Positions 34,041-43,358 are shown, numbered from the stretch's first letter. The stretch: DNA of 64,000 nt from an uncultured Olsenella sp. (GCA_900316105.1 ONBR01000005.1:95906-159905); one strand, 5' to 3'. Program-made: numbers and translations. Notes: generated by a model from the sequence alone, not told the origin.

Positions 34041-34607
34041 ATGGAGATGGGAATGAAAGCTCAGGAGGCGCTCGACCGCCTGATGGAGGGGAACCGCAAG
34101 TTCATCCAGGCCACGACCCACCAGACCGATGTGAGCCTGCCCGTTCGAGAGGGTCTCGTGAAAGAAGGCCAGCATCCCTTTGCCACCGTGATAAGCTGCT
34201 CGGACTCGCGCGTGATTCCAGAGCATGTCTTTATGTGCGGGCTTGGTGACATCTTCTGCGTGCGCACGGCGGGAAACACGATCGGTCCGGGCGAGCTCGC
34301 CAGCGCCCTCTACGGCTGCGAGCACCTGGGGACCCAGCTCCTCATGGTGATGGGGCACACGGGCTGCGGGGCAGTCGCCTCGGCAATCGAGTCTGACGAC
34401 CATGGCCCCCTGGCGCCCATCCTGGGAAAGGTCGAACAGGCAATCGGAGACGAGCGTGATCCCTATGCCGCAACGGTCGCCAACGCCAGGGCCAGTGTCC
34501 GTGACTTGCGAGAGAATCCCGAGCTTTCCCACCTGGTGGGTGAGGGAAAGTTGACCATCCTGGCGGCTGTCTTTCACACAGACTCAGGCGAGGTGGAACT
34601 CCTCTAG
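34041..34607 (+). CDS. Beta-class carbonic anhydrase
   Basis: A 188-residue enzyme that interconverts CO2 and bicarbonate. Zinc ligands Cys53 (CSDSR), His106 and Cys109 (HTGCG), with the Asp55-Arg57 dyad, are intact. The length matches short beta-CAs. ATG 34041 follows AGAGGGAG, itself the end of a repeat, so its expression may depend on that element. The gene stands alone, convergent with the HAD phosphatase gene. Confidence 0.95.
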   Translation: MEMGMKAQEALDRLMEGNRKFIQATTHQTDVSLPVREGLVKEGQHPFATVISCSDSRVIPEHVFMCGLGDIFCVRTAGNTIGPGELASALYGCEHLGTQLLMVMGHTGCGAVASAIESDDHGPLAPILGKVEQAIGDERDPYAATVANARASVRDLRENPELSHLVGEGKLTILAAVFHTDSGEVELL

Positions 34608-34646
34608 CACGATGACCGCCTGCGAGCAAGTTGTGTCCAGCCCTGT

Positions 34647-35465
34647 TTAGAAGAGGCGCTCGATGGCCTCCACGATGCCGTCGTGGTCGTTGTCGGCCAC
34701 GACTAGGTCCGCAATCTCCTTGATCTGGGGTGTGGCGTTGCCCATTGCCACGGCGCATCCCGCCGCACGCAGGGCATCGGTGTCGTTGGGCGCGTCACCC
34801 ACTGCAACCACCTGGTCCATGCCGATGCCCAGGGCATCGCAGACCGCCCGAAGGCCCTTGTCCTTGCTGATGCCCCGAGCGGTGCACTCCAGCGAGGTCT
34901 CCTCGGCGTCCACTAGCTTGAGACCCATGCCTGCCAGACGCGCGCGGGTGCGCTCACGGGCCGCGTTGTCCAGGTGGTAGAGGTTCGTCTTGAGGACCTG
35001 CCCCTCGTGGGCGCGTACGTATTCTTCCAGGTCCTCTGCGCGTGTGCAGAGCTTGTCGAACATGCCGTGGTAGATGCCCATATGCACCTGGTCCATGCGG
35101 TCGATGTCGGTCTGGCGTGCCACCGAAGTGCCCACGCAGAGCAGGTGGACCATCACGTTTTCGAGCGCGCCCGTCTCGATCACGTGGCAGCAGGCCTCGG
35201 TGGGCAGTGGTGTCACGGACAGGGCCTCCTGGCTGGAGAAGTCATAGGCCAGGGCTCCCGAGACCAAGGATCCGTAGCGGATGGAGGGCAGCTGGGCCAC
35301 GTAGTCGGAGAGCTCCGTGGGGTTGCGCCCGGTGCAGTAGGCCACGGCGACACCGCTTGCGGCCAGCTGGGCTATCGCCTCCCTCGTGCGTGGAAGGACC
35401 TGCTTGTGGGAGTCGAGCAGGGTTCCGTCCATGTCCAGGGCAAGGAGCTTGTAGGGGGAGGGCAT
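34647..35465 (-). CDS. Cof-type HAD-IIB phosphatase
   Basis: A 272-residue intact phosphatase with motif I LLALDMDGTLLDS, motif II AYCTGRNP and motif IV AVGDAPNDTDALRAAG. Lys in ISKDKGL is motif III. Members act on sugar phosphates or nucleotide phosphates. GGATAGGAGAAGAA precedes ATG 35465. This is the full-length counterpart of the truncated gene at 5268, with limited identity. Confidence 0.92.
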   Translation of the reverse strand: MPSPYKLLALDMDGTLLDSHKQVLPRTREAIAQLAASGVAVAYCTGRNPTELSDYVAQLPSIRYGSLVSGALAYDFSSQEALSVTPLPTEACCHVIETGALENVMVHLLCVGTSVARQTDIDRMDQVHMGIYHGMFDKLCTRAEDLEEYVRAHEGQVLKTNLYHLDNAARERTRARLAGMGLKLVDAEETSLECTARGISKDKGLRAVCDALGIGMDQVVAVGDAPNDTDALRAAGCAVAMGNATPQIKEIADLVVADNDHDGIVEAIERLF

Positions 35466-35584
35466 TTCTTCTCCTATCCGACGTGTTCTGGGAATGTGAC
35501 TCAGTGGGCCTCTCGCGAGACGTCCGGGGTACGCTTTCGCGCAAGGATACATCAAATGGCTTCCCTTGCGTCCATGGGGCAGTT

Positions 35585-35654
35585 TTGCCTGTGTGACAAA
35601 GGTGACCCGTGCTGCCTTTGCCACGGACGTTGTGCTACCATGCCACACAGGCAA
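35585..35654. repeat. Inverted repeat before the T-box leader
   Basis: TTGCCTGTGTG (35585-35595) and CACACAGGCAA (35644-35654) are exact complements 48 bases apart, with a smaller CAAAGG/CCTTTG pair inside. A weak extended -10 (TGCTACCAT, 35633-35641) lies inside, so it may be the promoter or operator region of pheST. Confidence 0.45.
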
Positions 35655-35659
35655 TGACG

Positions 35660-35925
35660 GAGAGGTCCGTGACTCGCGTGACCCCCGCACAGAGAGGGCG
35701 CCCATCGGCTGAGAGGCGCCTGCGGGAGTCGAGGGGCGGAGTTCACTCCAGCAGCTGCGAACTCAAAGCTGGCCAGTCCATATGGTCATGCGAGTAGGGG
35801 AGCCGCCCGACCCACGACACGGGTCACACGAGTGGTCGCTCGCGAGAGAAAACGCCTGCGACAAGCAAGGTGGTACCGCGGATCTTCCGTCCTTGAGCTG
35901 AGCTCGGGGACGGTTTTTTATTTTG
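35660..35925 (+). promoter_or_regulatory. T-box leader for phenylalanine (pheS)
   Basis: The conserved T-box sequence AAGCAAGGTGGTACCGCGG lies at 35863-35881. The terminator hairpin CCGTCCTTGAGCT/AGCTCGGGGACGG plus TTTTTTA follows at 35887-35920; the two are mutually exclusive. Upstream are Stem I-like segments CACAGAGAGGG and CGGCTGAGAG. TTC at 35742-35744, followed by A, is the candidate specifier codon (Phe), consistent with the downstream genes; its loop was not fully resolved. Uncharged tRNA-Phe should allow readthrough into pheST. Confidence 0.9.
35887..35924 (+). terminator. T-box attenuator terminator
   Basis: A 13-bp stem with two G-U pairs followed by TTTTTTATTTT, immediately before pheS. 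Confidence 0.88.
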
Positions 35926-35940
35926 GAAGGGGTTTCGTAT

Positions 35941-37008
35941 ATGGCAATGTCCGACGACCTGAAGTCGATTCAGGAGCAGATTGATGAGAGGCTGCGCGAA
36001 GCGGACTCTCTGGAGGCGCTCGAGCAGATCCGAGTGGCAGCACTGGGAAAGAAGGGCTCCGTCACGGCAATCATGCACATGATGGGCAAGGTCCCGCCCG
36101 AGGAGCGTCCCGCCATGGGCAAGCTCGCCAACACCGTCCGCGCAAACGTGGACTCTGCCATCAAGGAGCGCAAGCTCCAGCTGGCCAAGGCCGCCATGGA
36201 CGCCCGCATAAACGCCGAGGCCTCTGACGTCACCCTGCCGGGCCGTCGTCTGTCCCCGGGTACCCAGCACCTGATCAATCAGATCCGCGAGGAGATCGAG
36301 GACATCTTCTGCGACCTGGGCTACACCGTCGAGGACGGCCCCTTCATCGAGGACGTCTACCACAACTTCACAGCCCTGAACGCTCCCGTCAACCATCCCA
36401 GCCGCTCGGCGTCCGACACCTTCTACGTGGTGGACAACGCCCCTGAGGGCAAGGGCGACCTGGGCCTCTCTGCCTCCGACGTCCTCCTGCGCACCCAGAC
36501 CTCGGGCGTCCAGGTCCACGTGATGGAGAAGCAGCAGCCTCCCATCTACATGATCTGCCCGGGCACGGTCTTTCGTCCCGATACCGCCGACGCCAACCAC
36601 CTGCCCCAGTTCACGCAGGTCGAGGGCCTGGTCGTCGACGAGGGCATCACCTTCGGTGACCTCAAGGGCACCCTGGACTACTTCACCAAGGAGATCTTTG
36701 GCAAGGACCGCGCCACCCGCTACCGCCCGCACTTCTTCCCCTTCACGGAACCGAGCTGCGAGGTGGACGTGTCCTGCGGCGTCTGCCATGGCGAGGGCTG
36801 CCGCTTCTGCAAGGGCACGGGCTGGCTGGAGATCCTGGGTTGCGGCATGGTCGACCCCAACGTCTTCCGCTATGTGGGTATCGACCCCGAGAAGTACTCC
36901 GGCTTCGCCTTTGGCATCGGCGTCGAGCGCGTCGCGGCACTCCGCTACGACCTGCCCGACCTCCGCATGCTCATGACCGGCGACATGCGCTTCCTGAAGC
37001 AGTTCTAG
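35941..37008 (+). CDS. pheS: Phenylalanyl-tRNA synthetase alpha subunit
   Basis: A 355-residue subunit. N-terminal coiled coil (about residues 1-90) binds tRNA; the class II core has motif 1 around LINQIREEIEDIFCDLGY, motif 2 RYRPHFFPFTEPSCEVD and motif 3 GFAFGIGVERVAALRY. The motif 2-3 insert bears Cys residues (CGVCHGEGCRFC) that could bind zinc, as in several actinobacterial and Gram-positive PheS. ATG 35941 sits after TTTTGGAAGGGG. First gene of the T-box operon with pheT. Confidence 0.97.
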   Translation: MAMSDDLKSIQEQIDERLREADSLEALEQIRVAALGKKGSVTAIMHMMGKVPPEERPAMGKLANTVRANVDSAIKERKLQLAKAAMDARINAEASDVTLPGRRLSPGTQHLINQIREEIEDIFCDLGYTVEDGPFIEDVYHNFTALNAPVNHPSRSASDTFYVVDNAPEGKGDLGLSASDVLLRTQTSGVQVHVMEKQQPPIYMICPGTVFRPDTADANHLPQFTQVEGLVVDEGITFGDLKGTLDYFTKEIFGKDRATRYRPHFFPFTEPSCEVDVSCGVCHGEGCRFCKGTGWLEILGCGMVDPNVFRYVGIDPEKYSGFAFGIGVERVAALRYDLPDLRMLMTGDMRFLKQF

Positions 37009-37101
37009 CGGCTATGGTGGCCGCCTGGCTTTTTGGCTGGCGACCGCTTGCGGCAACTCCGCAATCAGAAACTTCAGCGCGAAAAAGAAAGCGAGATACG
37101 A

Positions 37102-39573
37102 ATGCGCGTTTCATATGAGTGGCTTGGCACCATGGTTGACCTTCCCGAGGATCCCCAGGAGCTCGTGCACGAGTTCGTGCGTACGGGCACTGAGGTCGAG
37201 GCGGTCGAGAAGGTTGGTGCGGACATCACCAAGGTCGTGACCTCCCAGGTCCTGGAGAAGGTCAAGCACCCCGACTCCGACCACATGTGGGTCTGCAAGA
37301 TGGACGTGGGCGCAAACAACGTCGACGAGAATGGCAATCCCACGCCTCTGCAGGTCGTCTGTGGCGCCCAGAACTTCAACGAGGGCGACAAGACCGTGAC
37401 GGCCCTTGTTGGCGCAACCTTGCCCGGGGGCGTGAAGATCAAGAAGGGTAAGCTCCGCGGCGTCGTCTCCTGTGGCATGAACTGCTCCAGCAAGGAGCTT
37501 GGCCTGGACGGCGACCATTCTGGCATCATGATCCTGCCCCCCGACACTCCCGTGGGCCTTGACTTCGTCCAGTGGCGTGGCCTCTCTGATACGGTCATCG
37601 ACTGCGAGCTCACGCCCAACCGTCCCGACTGCCTGTCCATGACTGGTATGGCCACAGAGGTCTCGGCCATGCTCGACGAGGACACCCACATCGAGCTGCC
37701 CCAGATCCAGAGCGAGTCGACGGAGTTCGGTCGTACCGCAGACATGGTGGACGTGGCCATCACCGACCCCCAGCAGTGCCCCCGCTACACCGCCCGCGTG
37801 GTCAAGAACGTAAAGATCGGCCCCAGCCCCGAGTGGCTGGCAAAGCGCGTCATCGCCGCTGGCTCCCGCCCCATCAACAACGTCGTGGATGTCACCAACT
37901 ACGTGATGTTCCTGACTGGCCAACCCCTGCACGCCTTTGACCTGGGCAAGCTCACCGAGCGCGACGGAAAGCGCCACATCGTGGTTCGTGCTGCCACAGA
38001 CGGCGAGAAGATCGTGACCCTGGATGGCCAGGAACGCGAGCTTACCAGCGACATGCTCCTGATCACCGATGACGGCAAGACTCCCGTGGGCCTGGCTGGC
38101 GTGATGGGCGGCCTCAATTCCGAGATCGACGAGACCACCACGGACGTCCTGCTGGAGTCCGCCTGCTTCGACGCGGGCCACATCTCCCGCACCAGCCGTT
38201 GCCTGGACCTCATGAGCGAGGCTGCCATCCGCTATGAGCGTCAGGTGGATGCCGCCAACTGCGCAAACGTCTCTGACATCGCAGCCGCCCTCTTTGAGCA
38301 GTGCTGCGGCGCCCAGGTCTGCGAGGGTATGGTGGACGAGTACCCCGCTCCTGCCGAGCCGGTTGTCCTCGACATGCGCCCCGACCGCGTTCGTGCGCTC
38401 TGTGGTGCTCCCATCGAGACCTCCTTCATGGTCCAGCGCCTGCGTCGTCTGGGCTGCCAGGTCACCGAGGGCGCGGACGAGCACGAGACGGTGAAGGTCG
38501 TTGCACCTACGAACCGTCCCGACCTCATTCGCGAGATCGACCTCGTCGAGGAGATCCTACGCCTATGGGGCGAGGGTGACGTGGAGCCCACCCTGCCTGC
38601 AGCCCGCAATCACGCTGGCGGCCTGACCGTGGACCAGAAGCGCATCCGCAAGATCGGCCAGGTCCTGCGTGCCTCCGGCCTCTCCGAGACGACCACCTAC
38701 AACTTCGCTGACCCTGACGATCTCAAGCGTCTGGGCATGACCGAGCTTGGCCGCGGCGTTCCCGTGAAGATCATGAACCCCCTGGTGGCAGACCAGTCCG
38801 AGATGCGCCGTGACATCATGCCCGGCCTTCTTCAGTCCGTTGCCTACAACCGCGCCCATGGCGTGAACAACGTTCATCTCTATGAGGTCGGTCGTGTCTT
38901 CTTTGGCCACGAGAAGAAGAGTCATCCCGATGAGCCCACCTATGTGGCTGGCGTCCTCTCTGGTGCCTGGGACGACGACCAGTGGAACAGGAAGTTCCGT
39001 CAGCTGGACTTCTTTGACGCCAAGGGTGTCGTGGAGAACCTCCTGGAGGCCCTGCGCATCACCAAGGTCCGTTTCCGCCCTGCTGATGCCGAGGCCTATC
39101 CCTACCTGCAGCCTGGCTGTGCCGCCGAGGTCCTGGCAAAGGGCGAGCTCTTGGGCTGGGTGGGCAACATTCACCCCAGCTCCCTGCAGAACTTTGACAT
39201 CGACGCACCGGTCGTCGGCTTTGAGCTGTCCGTCGCCGCACTCCTGCGTCTGGCAAAGAACGAGCTGCCCTACCAGGACGTTCCTACCCTGCCTGGCGTT
39301 TCCATCGACCTGGCCCTGGTTGTCGATGAGGACATGCCCTTCGAGCAGGTTGTCCAGCGTATCCAGAGTGCGGGAGGCAAGCTCCTGGCAGACGTCCGTC
39401 TCTTCGACGTCTACCGCGATCCCGTTCGCGTTGGCATGGGCAAGAAGTCCATGGCGTTCTCGTTGACCTATCGGGCAGCTGACCGTACCCTGACTTCCCA
39501 GGAGGTCGAGAAGGCCCATAACAAGCTCGTGACCAAAGTCATGAAGTCCACGGGCGGCGAGGTCCGCAGCTAG
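37102..39573 (+). CDS. pheT: Phenylalanyl-tRNA synthetase beta subunit
   Basis: An 823-residue subunit that forms the alpha2-beta2 enzyme with PheS. N-terminal MRVSYEWLGTMVDLP and the tRNA-binding (EMAP-like) domain with VCKMDVGAN and VVCGAQNF are followed by B3/B4 editing regions (CELTPNRPDCLSMTGMATEV), the B5 domain and the FDX-ACB anticodon domain at the C-terminus (FDVYRDPVRVGMGKKSMAF). ATG 37102 has a modest GCGAG site, 94 bases after pheS. Confidence 0.97.
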   Translation: MRVSYEWLGTMVDLPEDPQELVHEFVRTGTEVEAVEKVGADITKVVTSQVLEKVKHPDSDHMWVCKMDVGANNVDENGNPTPLQVVCGAQNFNEGDKTVTALVGATLPGGVKIKKGKLRGVVSCGMNCSSKELGLDGDHSGIMILPPDTPVGLDFVQWRGLSDTVIDCELTPNRPDCLSMTGMATEVSAMLDEDTHIELPQIQSESTEFGRTADMVDVAITDPQQCPRYTARVVKNVKIGPSPEWLAKRVIAAGSRPINNVVDVTNYVMFLTGQPLHAFDLGKLTERDGKRHIVVRAATDGEKIVTLDGQERELTSDMLLITDDGKTPVGLAGVMGGLNSEIDETTTDVLLESACFDAGHISRTSRCLDLMSEAAIRYERQVDAANCANVSDIAAALFEQCCGAQVCEGMVDEYPAPAEPVVLDMRPDRVRALCGAPIETSFMVQRLRRLGCQVTEGADEHETVKVVAPTNRPDLIREIDLVEEILRLWGEGDVEPTLPAARNHAGGLTVDQKRIRKIGQVLRASGLSETTTYNFADPDDLKRLGMTELGRGVPVKIMNPLVADQSEMRRDIMPGLLQSVAYNRAHGVNNVHLYEVGRVFFGHEKKSHPDEPTYVAGVLSGAWDDDQWNRKFRQLDFFDAKGVVENLLEALRITKVRFRPADAEAYPYLQPGCAAEVLAKGELLGWVGNIHPSSLQNFDIDAPVVGFELSVAALLRLAKNELPYQDVPTLPGVSIDLALVVDEDMPFEQVVQRIQSAGGKLLADVRLFDVYRDPVRVGMGKKSMAFSLTYRAADRTLTSQEVEKAHNKLVTKVMKSTGGEVRS

Positions 39574-39588
39574 AGAATGTGACATTTG

Positions 39589-39653
39589 CCCCAGGGGCGA
39601 GCGTCCCGCTTTCCCCTGGGGTGACCAATCGGGGCTACTCCCGATTGGTCACC
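39589..39653. terminator. Two tandem hairpins, bidirectional terminator after pheT
   Basis: CCCCAGGGG (39589-39597) pairs with CCCCTGGGG (39613-39621). GGTGACCAATCGGG (39620-39633) pairs with CCCGATTGGTCACC (39640-39653). The adjacent TGTGACATTTG makes this a copy of the TGTGACA family. It separates the convergent pheT and the zinc phospholipase-like gene. Confidence 0.75.
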
Positions 39654-39661
39654 TTGTGGGA

Positions 39662-40375
39662 TTATGCGTGCTTGACCTCGGCCACGAGTTCGGGAGCACT
39701 GGCGCCCTGACGGGCATAGCCCATGAGCCCCGCGACTATGCGCCTATTGACCACATCTGTCATCTGGTCGAAGAGCCCCTCCGAGAGCAGGGAGTACTTG
39801 GGCATGTGGCTCAGGTGTCCTTGCTGGTTGGCCCGAACTATGCGCCTGGCCGACTCGATGGCGGCCTGGGTGTCCACGGGCTCGATCGGGTATTGGGGGA
39901 AGACCTGCGCCTGGGCAATGAGCTCGTCCGTAGGTGTGCAGGTCATCGATATGTCGCGCGTCCTGCCAAAGAGCTCGAAGTCGCTCTGCTTCATGATGCG
40001 GGTCTGCGTGTTGAACTTTGCTCCTTGGGCTAGGAGATAGGCATTCACGCTGTGGTTGTAACCATTGTCGGCAACCAAATGTGCCCAGGCTCCCAGGGTG
40101 ACATCGCTCACGCATCCGTCCGCGTCTGCACTGGCTAGGGCGTATTCGCGCCAGAACTGCCAGAAGGCGGGCTCGGGTATGTAGCCGGGCTCCACGAAGT
40201 GCGTGGTGCCATAGGCAATCTTGTGGGTGATGTCCTTGACCATGTAGCCCACGTAGATGTCCGGTATGTAGTTGCCGAACAGAAAAGCGTTTACATCGCG
40301 AATTCCCAGCTCCTCGGGGCTGTGCTCGCGCAGGACGCGCTCGACATGGGCAGTATGTATATTCCAACTAGGCAT
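39662..40375 (-). CDS. Zinc-dependent phospholipase C-like protein
   Basis: A 237-residue protein with a helical pattern of Zn_dep_PLPC-like proteins: WNIHTAHVERVL at the N-terminus, NAFLFGNYIPDI, THFVEPGY, and LGAWAHLVADNGYNH provide the His/Asp expected for a zinc cluster. There is no signal peptide, so it is probably cytoplasmic and its substrate unclear. No clear ribosome site was found before ATG 40375. The family assignment is tentative. Confidence 0.6.
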   Translation of the reverse strand: MPSWNIHTAHVERVLREHSPEELGIRDVNAFLFGNYIPDIYVGYMVKDITHKIAYGTTHFVEPGYIPEPAFWQFWREYALASADADGCVSDVTLGAWAHLVADNGYNHSVNAYLLAQGAKFNTQTRIMKQSDFELFGRTRDISMTCTPTDELIAQAQVFPQYPIEPVDTQAAIESARRIVRANQQGHLSHMPKYSLLSEGLFDQMTDVVNRRIVAGLMGYARQGASAPELVAEVKHA

Positions 40376-40477
40376 GGGTTAACTTTAGCAGGTCACGCGG
40401 CAACGGAAAGTGGGAATGCTGGAGCCTTCCTTTTCTTCAGATGTGACAAATCCCGGAGGCCTCTTCCGTGCTGGGAA

Positions 40478-40687
40478 TCAGTGGCGGTAGCGTTGAGCTA
40501 CCTCCAGGAACTCCGCCTTTCCGTCGATGTAGTCTGCAAAGGCAAAACGCGGCTCCTGCCCATGGAACTGTGCACAGGTGCCACAAAGGTCGCAGTCGGA
40601 CAGGCAAGGGAACTTCTGTCGAATGTACTCTCTTCGCTCATCTGCGGTTGACTCGTCGATTGTCGGGGGCTGCTGTGGCATGATCAT
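40478..40687 (-). CDS. Small Cys-rich protein translationally coupled to the kinase gene
   Basis: A 69-residue protein, not recognised. Its ATG (40687) overlaps the stop of the upstream pyridoxal kinase gene as ATGA, implying translational coupling. The centre has CLSDCDLCGTC (C-x3-C-x2-C-x2-C), which suggests a zinc or Fe-S cluster site; the rest is charged. Its codon use matches the neighbours. A partner role in vitamin B6 metabolism is inferred from coupling only. Confidence 0.6.
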   Translation of the reverse strand: MIMPQQPPTIDESTADERREYIRQKFPCLSDCDLCGTCAQFHGQEPRFAFADYIDGKAEFLEVAQRYRH

Positions 40688-41508
40688 TCGTCAATCACTT
40701 CCAGGAGCTGCTCTACGGGTATGCCACGTAGTGGGTCGTTCTGGTTTTTGCAGATGTCAAGCATGCCGTAGACGGCATCCATGGCAGATTGGGTGGAGGA
40801 TTCCAGCATCTGGTCCTGGAGAAGCCTGCCCAAAAGGACCGCGGAGAAGAGGTCGCCCGTGCCGGGGAAGTCCACGGGTATCCGCTCGAAGGGCAGGCAG
40901 AAGCGTTGGTCCAACAGGTAGTCGTAGCCTACGACGCAGTCGCCCTTACCCTCTACCACGCAGCTTGTGATGGAGACAGACAGCGCACCAAGCTTGCGAA
41001 TCTTGTCTACAAGCCCGTCAGCCTCACGTTGGCTGATGGGGTCTGTGACATAGGGGGTCTTGGTCAACATGCAGGCTTCGGTGTAGTTGGGCACGGCAAT
41101 CGATGCTACTGCGATGAGCTTGCGCATGAAGCGCGGCATCTCACCACCGAGACCGCTGTAGAGGTGGCCATCGTCTCCCATGGTGGGATCGACCAGGATG
41201 TAGTGTTCCTCTCGGTCATACTGGCTGCAGAAGTAGTTGATCAGGTCTACCTGCTCTTCGGACATCATGAAACCAGTGGCGATGGCGTCAAAGGAGAAAT
41301 CCAGCTCTCCCCAGGCCTTGAACGACTCGCGCATGTGTGAGGTGGTGTCGAGCATATTGAACTTGTTGTACTCGAAGGCATTCGAGACAAGCGCCGTGGG
41401 TAGGGTGCTCACCGGGAATCCCATATAGGAAAGGACCGGAACCATGGTGGAGAGGGCCAGCTTGCCCACCTCTACCATGTCGTTGATGAGAAGTATCTGC
41501 TTGTCCAT
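40684..41508 (-). CDS. Pyridoxal/pyridoxamine kinase-like enzyme
   Basis: A 274-residue ribokinase-fold kinase related to pyridoxal kinases. Visible are DPTMGDDGHLYSGLG, PNYTEACMLT (substrate loop), and the anionic hole PVDFPGTGDLFSAVLLG with the catalytic Asp. It probably makes pyridoxal 5'-phosphate from pyridoxal and ATP. ATG 41508 was chosen over an upstream ATG at 41607 since the fold starts at KQILLINDM. Coupled to a small Cys-rich gene. Confidence 0.85.
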   Translation of the reverse strand: MDKQILLINDMVEVGKLALSTMVPVLSYMGFPVSTLPTALVSNAFEYNKFNMLDTTSHMRESFKAWGELDFSFDAIATGFMMSEEQVDLINYFCSQYDREEHYILVDPTMGDDGHLYSGLGGEMPRFMRKLIAVASIAVPNYTEACMLTKTPYVTDPISQREADGLVDKIRKLGALSVSITSCVVEGKGDCVVGYDYLLDQRFCLPFERIPVDFPGTGDLFSAVLLGRLLQDQMLESSTQSAMDAVYGMLDICKNQNDPLRGIPVEQLLEVIDE

Positions 41509-41738
41509 GCCAAAGCCTTCGTACTGTGATGCGACGCCAACCCTATTGGAGGGCGACGCGTTCTTTCTCACCTTGAGCATAGACTGCGGTAGGTAGCACA
41601 CTTGCACTTATGGGGTTGCAAATCGGTGTGCGGATGCAGCGTCTTGCGTAAGCCGGTAGCCCTACAATATGAACACAAGTTGTCCAGTTTTTCTGATTCG
41701 TCACTCTGTTTGACTTTCGTCTTGCAAGGAGGGTTCCC

Positions 41739-43109
41739 ATGAGTTGGTACGAGGAGTCTACGGTCTATCAGATCTATCCTCTGGGCCTGTGCGGCGCGCC
41801 CTATGAGAACGATGGCGTGTCCGATCCCGAGCCCCGCATCCTGCAGCTTATCGACAAGGGTTGGATTGACCATATTGCCAAGCTGGGTGCGACCTGCCTT
41901 CTCCTGAATCCCGTATTTGAGTCCGAGGCTCATGGCTACGACACCCGCGACTACACGGTGGTAGACCGCCGTCTGGGAACCAATGAGGACCTGCGCCGTG
42001 TGGTGGACGCCTGCCACGAGAAGGGAATCAAGGTTCTCCTTGATGGTGTCTTCAACCATGTGGGTCGTGGCTTCTGGGCCTATCAGGACGTGTTGCAAAA
42101 AAGGGAGGCAAGCCCCTACGCGGGTTGGTTCAACATCAACTGGGGCGGCAACAACGAGTGGAACGATGGTCTCTCCTACGAGTGCTGGGAGGGCGTGCCC
42201 TACCTGATCAAGCTCAACCACAACAACTTTGACCTCAATGCGTACCTGGCAAAGGTCATCAAGGACTGGGAGGAGGAGTTTGACATCGATGGCCTCCGTC
42301 TGGATGTGGCCTACTGCCTGGATAGGGGCTTCCTGGGTTACCTGCGCCAGATTGCCAACGAGCTAACCGCAAAGAGGTCGGAGCGCCTGGGCGAGCGCGA
42401 CGGCAAATTCGTCCTGGTGGGCGAGACCATGTTTGGCGACTACAACCAGTGGATGGGCGACGGTCTGTGCGACTCCGTGACCAACTACGAGGTCTACAAG
42501 GGCATGTGGTCTTCCATGAACTCCGCCAACATGCACGAGGTCGCCTATGCCTTCAAACGCCAGAGTGGCAGCGAGCCCTGGGACCTCTATACGGGCAAGC
42601 ACCTGCTGAACTTCGTGGACAACCACGACGTGCCCCGCATTGCCACCAAGTTGGAGGATAAGAGGCAGCTGCCCTGCCTGTATGGCCTGCTCTTTGGCAT
42701 CCCCGGTGTGCCCTGCGTCTACTACGGCAGCGAGTGGGGCATCGAGGGTGAGCAGAACTTTGGCGACCACGAAATCCGTCCCGCACTGGAGGCTCCCGAG
42801 TGGAATGAGCTTACGGACCTCATTGCCGCCTATGCTCGTGCGCGTCAGGCTGGAAACCCTGGTGCTGAGGCCCTGGCCTGGGGTGACTACACAGAGATTC
42901 AGGTGTCGCCAAAGACCCTGCTCTTCCAACGCAAGAGCGAGCATGAGCGCGTGATCGTGGCTGTCAATGCGGGAGACGAGCCCGTGACCTTCCACTTCGA
43001 TGCTCAGTGTGGTCGTGCGACCGACCTGGCAACGAGCGAGTGGCACGACTTCGGTGGAGGCTCTCAGGTGGCGCCGTTCACCACCAAACTCTGGCTGTGC
43101 GAGCGATAG
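41739..43109 (+). CDS. GH13 alpha-amylase family glycosidase
   Basis: A 456-residue GH13 enzyme lacking a signal peptide. The four conserved regions are present: DGVFNHVG, DGLRLDVAY with the nucleophile Asp, LVGETMFGDYN with the acid Glu, and FVDNHDVPR. It is shorter than most amylases and probably acts on maltodextrin inside the cell; no transporter is adjacent. RBS AAGGAGGG precedes ATG 41739. It is divergent from the kinase gene. Confidence 0.92.
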   Translation: MSWYEESTVYQIYPLGLCGAPYENDGVSDPEPRILQLIDKGWIDHIAKLGATCLLLNPVFESEAHGYDTRDYTVVDRRLGTNEDLRRVVDACHEKGIKVLLDGVFNHVGRGFWAYQDVLQKREASPYAGWFNINWGGNNEWNDGLSYECWEGVPYLIKLNHNNFDLNAYLAKVIKDWEEEFDIDGLRLDVAYCLDRGFLGYLRQIANELTAKRSERLGERDGKFVLVGETMFGDYNQWMGDGLCDSVTNYEVYKGMWSSMNSANMHEVAYAFKRQSGSEPWDLYTGKHLLNFVDNHDVPRIATKLEDKRQLPCLYGLLFGIPGVPCVYYGSEWGIEGEQNFGDHEIRPALEAPEWNELTDLIAAYARARQAGNPGAEALAWGDYTEIQVSPKTLLFQRKSEHERVIVAVNAGDEPVTFHFDAQCGRATDLATSEWHDFGGGSQVAPFTTKLWLCER

Positions 43110-43122
43110 CTCACTCGTCCCA

Positions 43123-43194
43123 GGGGCCTCGACATTCCCGCCAGACTCAGACAGTTGCTACGCAAAACTCGTCTGGCAAGAATGTCGAGGCCCC
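43123..43194. terminator. Long imperfect hairpin after the GH13 gene
   Basis: GGGGCCTCGACATTC and GCCAGAC pair with GTCTGGC and GAATGTCGAGGCCCC, with a two-base internal mismatch; the loop contains CTCAGACAGTTGCTACGC. The CAGACAG piece also appears in the loop of the 3371 repeat. Confidence 0.7.
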
Positions 43195-43263
43195 CTTGTC
43201 GTGATTCTGCTCTTACATCCAGAGCTCGGGGAGCGCTTCGGCGATGAAAGGGAAAGGAATATG

Positions 43264-43294
43264 GTGCGCCAGCAACGCTGGCGCACTCATTTTG
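43264..43294. terminator. Terminator hairpin ahead of the nanE 3' end
   Basis: GTGCGCCAGC and GCTGGCGCAC with an AAC loop, followed by TCATTTT. Lies between the convergent GH13 and nanE genes. The rest of 43195-43358 shows no gene. Confidence 0.7.
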
Positions 43295-43358
43295 TAACCC
43301 CCTCAATCTGCGACCTGCCCTGCTGCGGACGGGGCAAAGTCGGCCGCCCCTGGCCTCC

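Noticed and set aside
43064..43306. Minus-strand ORF of 80 residues after the GH13 gene
   Set aside because: Composition is random, it overlaps the GH13 3' end and two hairpins, and no ribosome site was seen.
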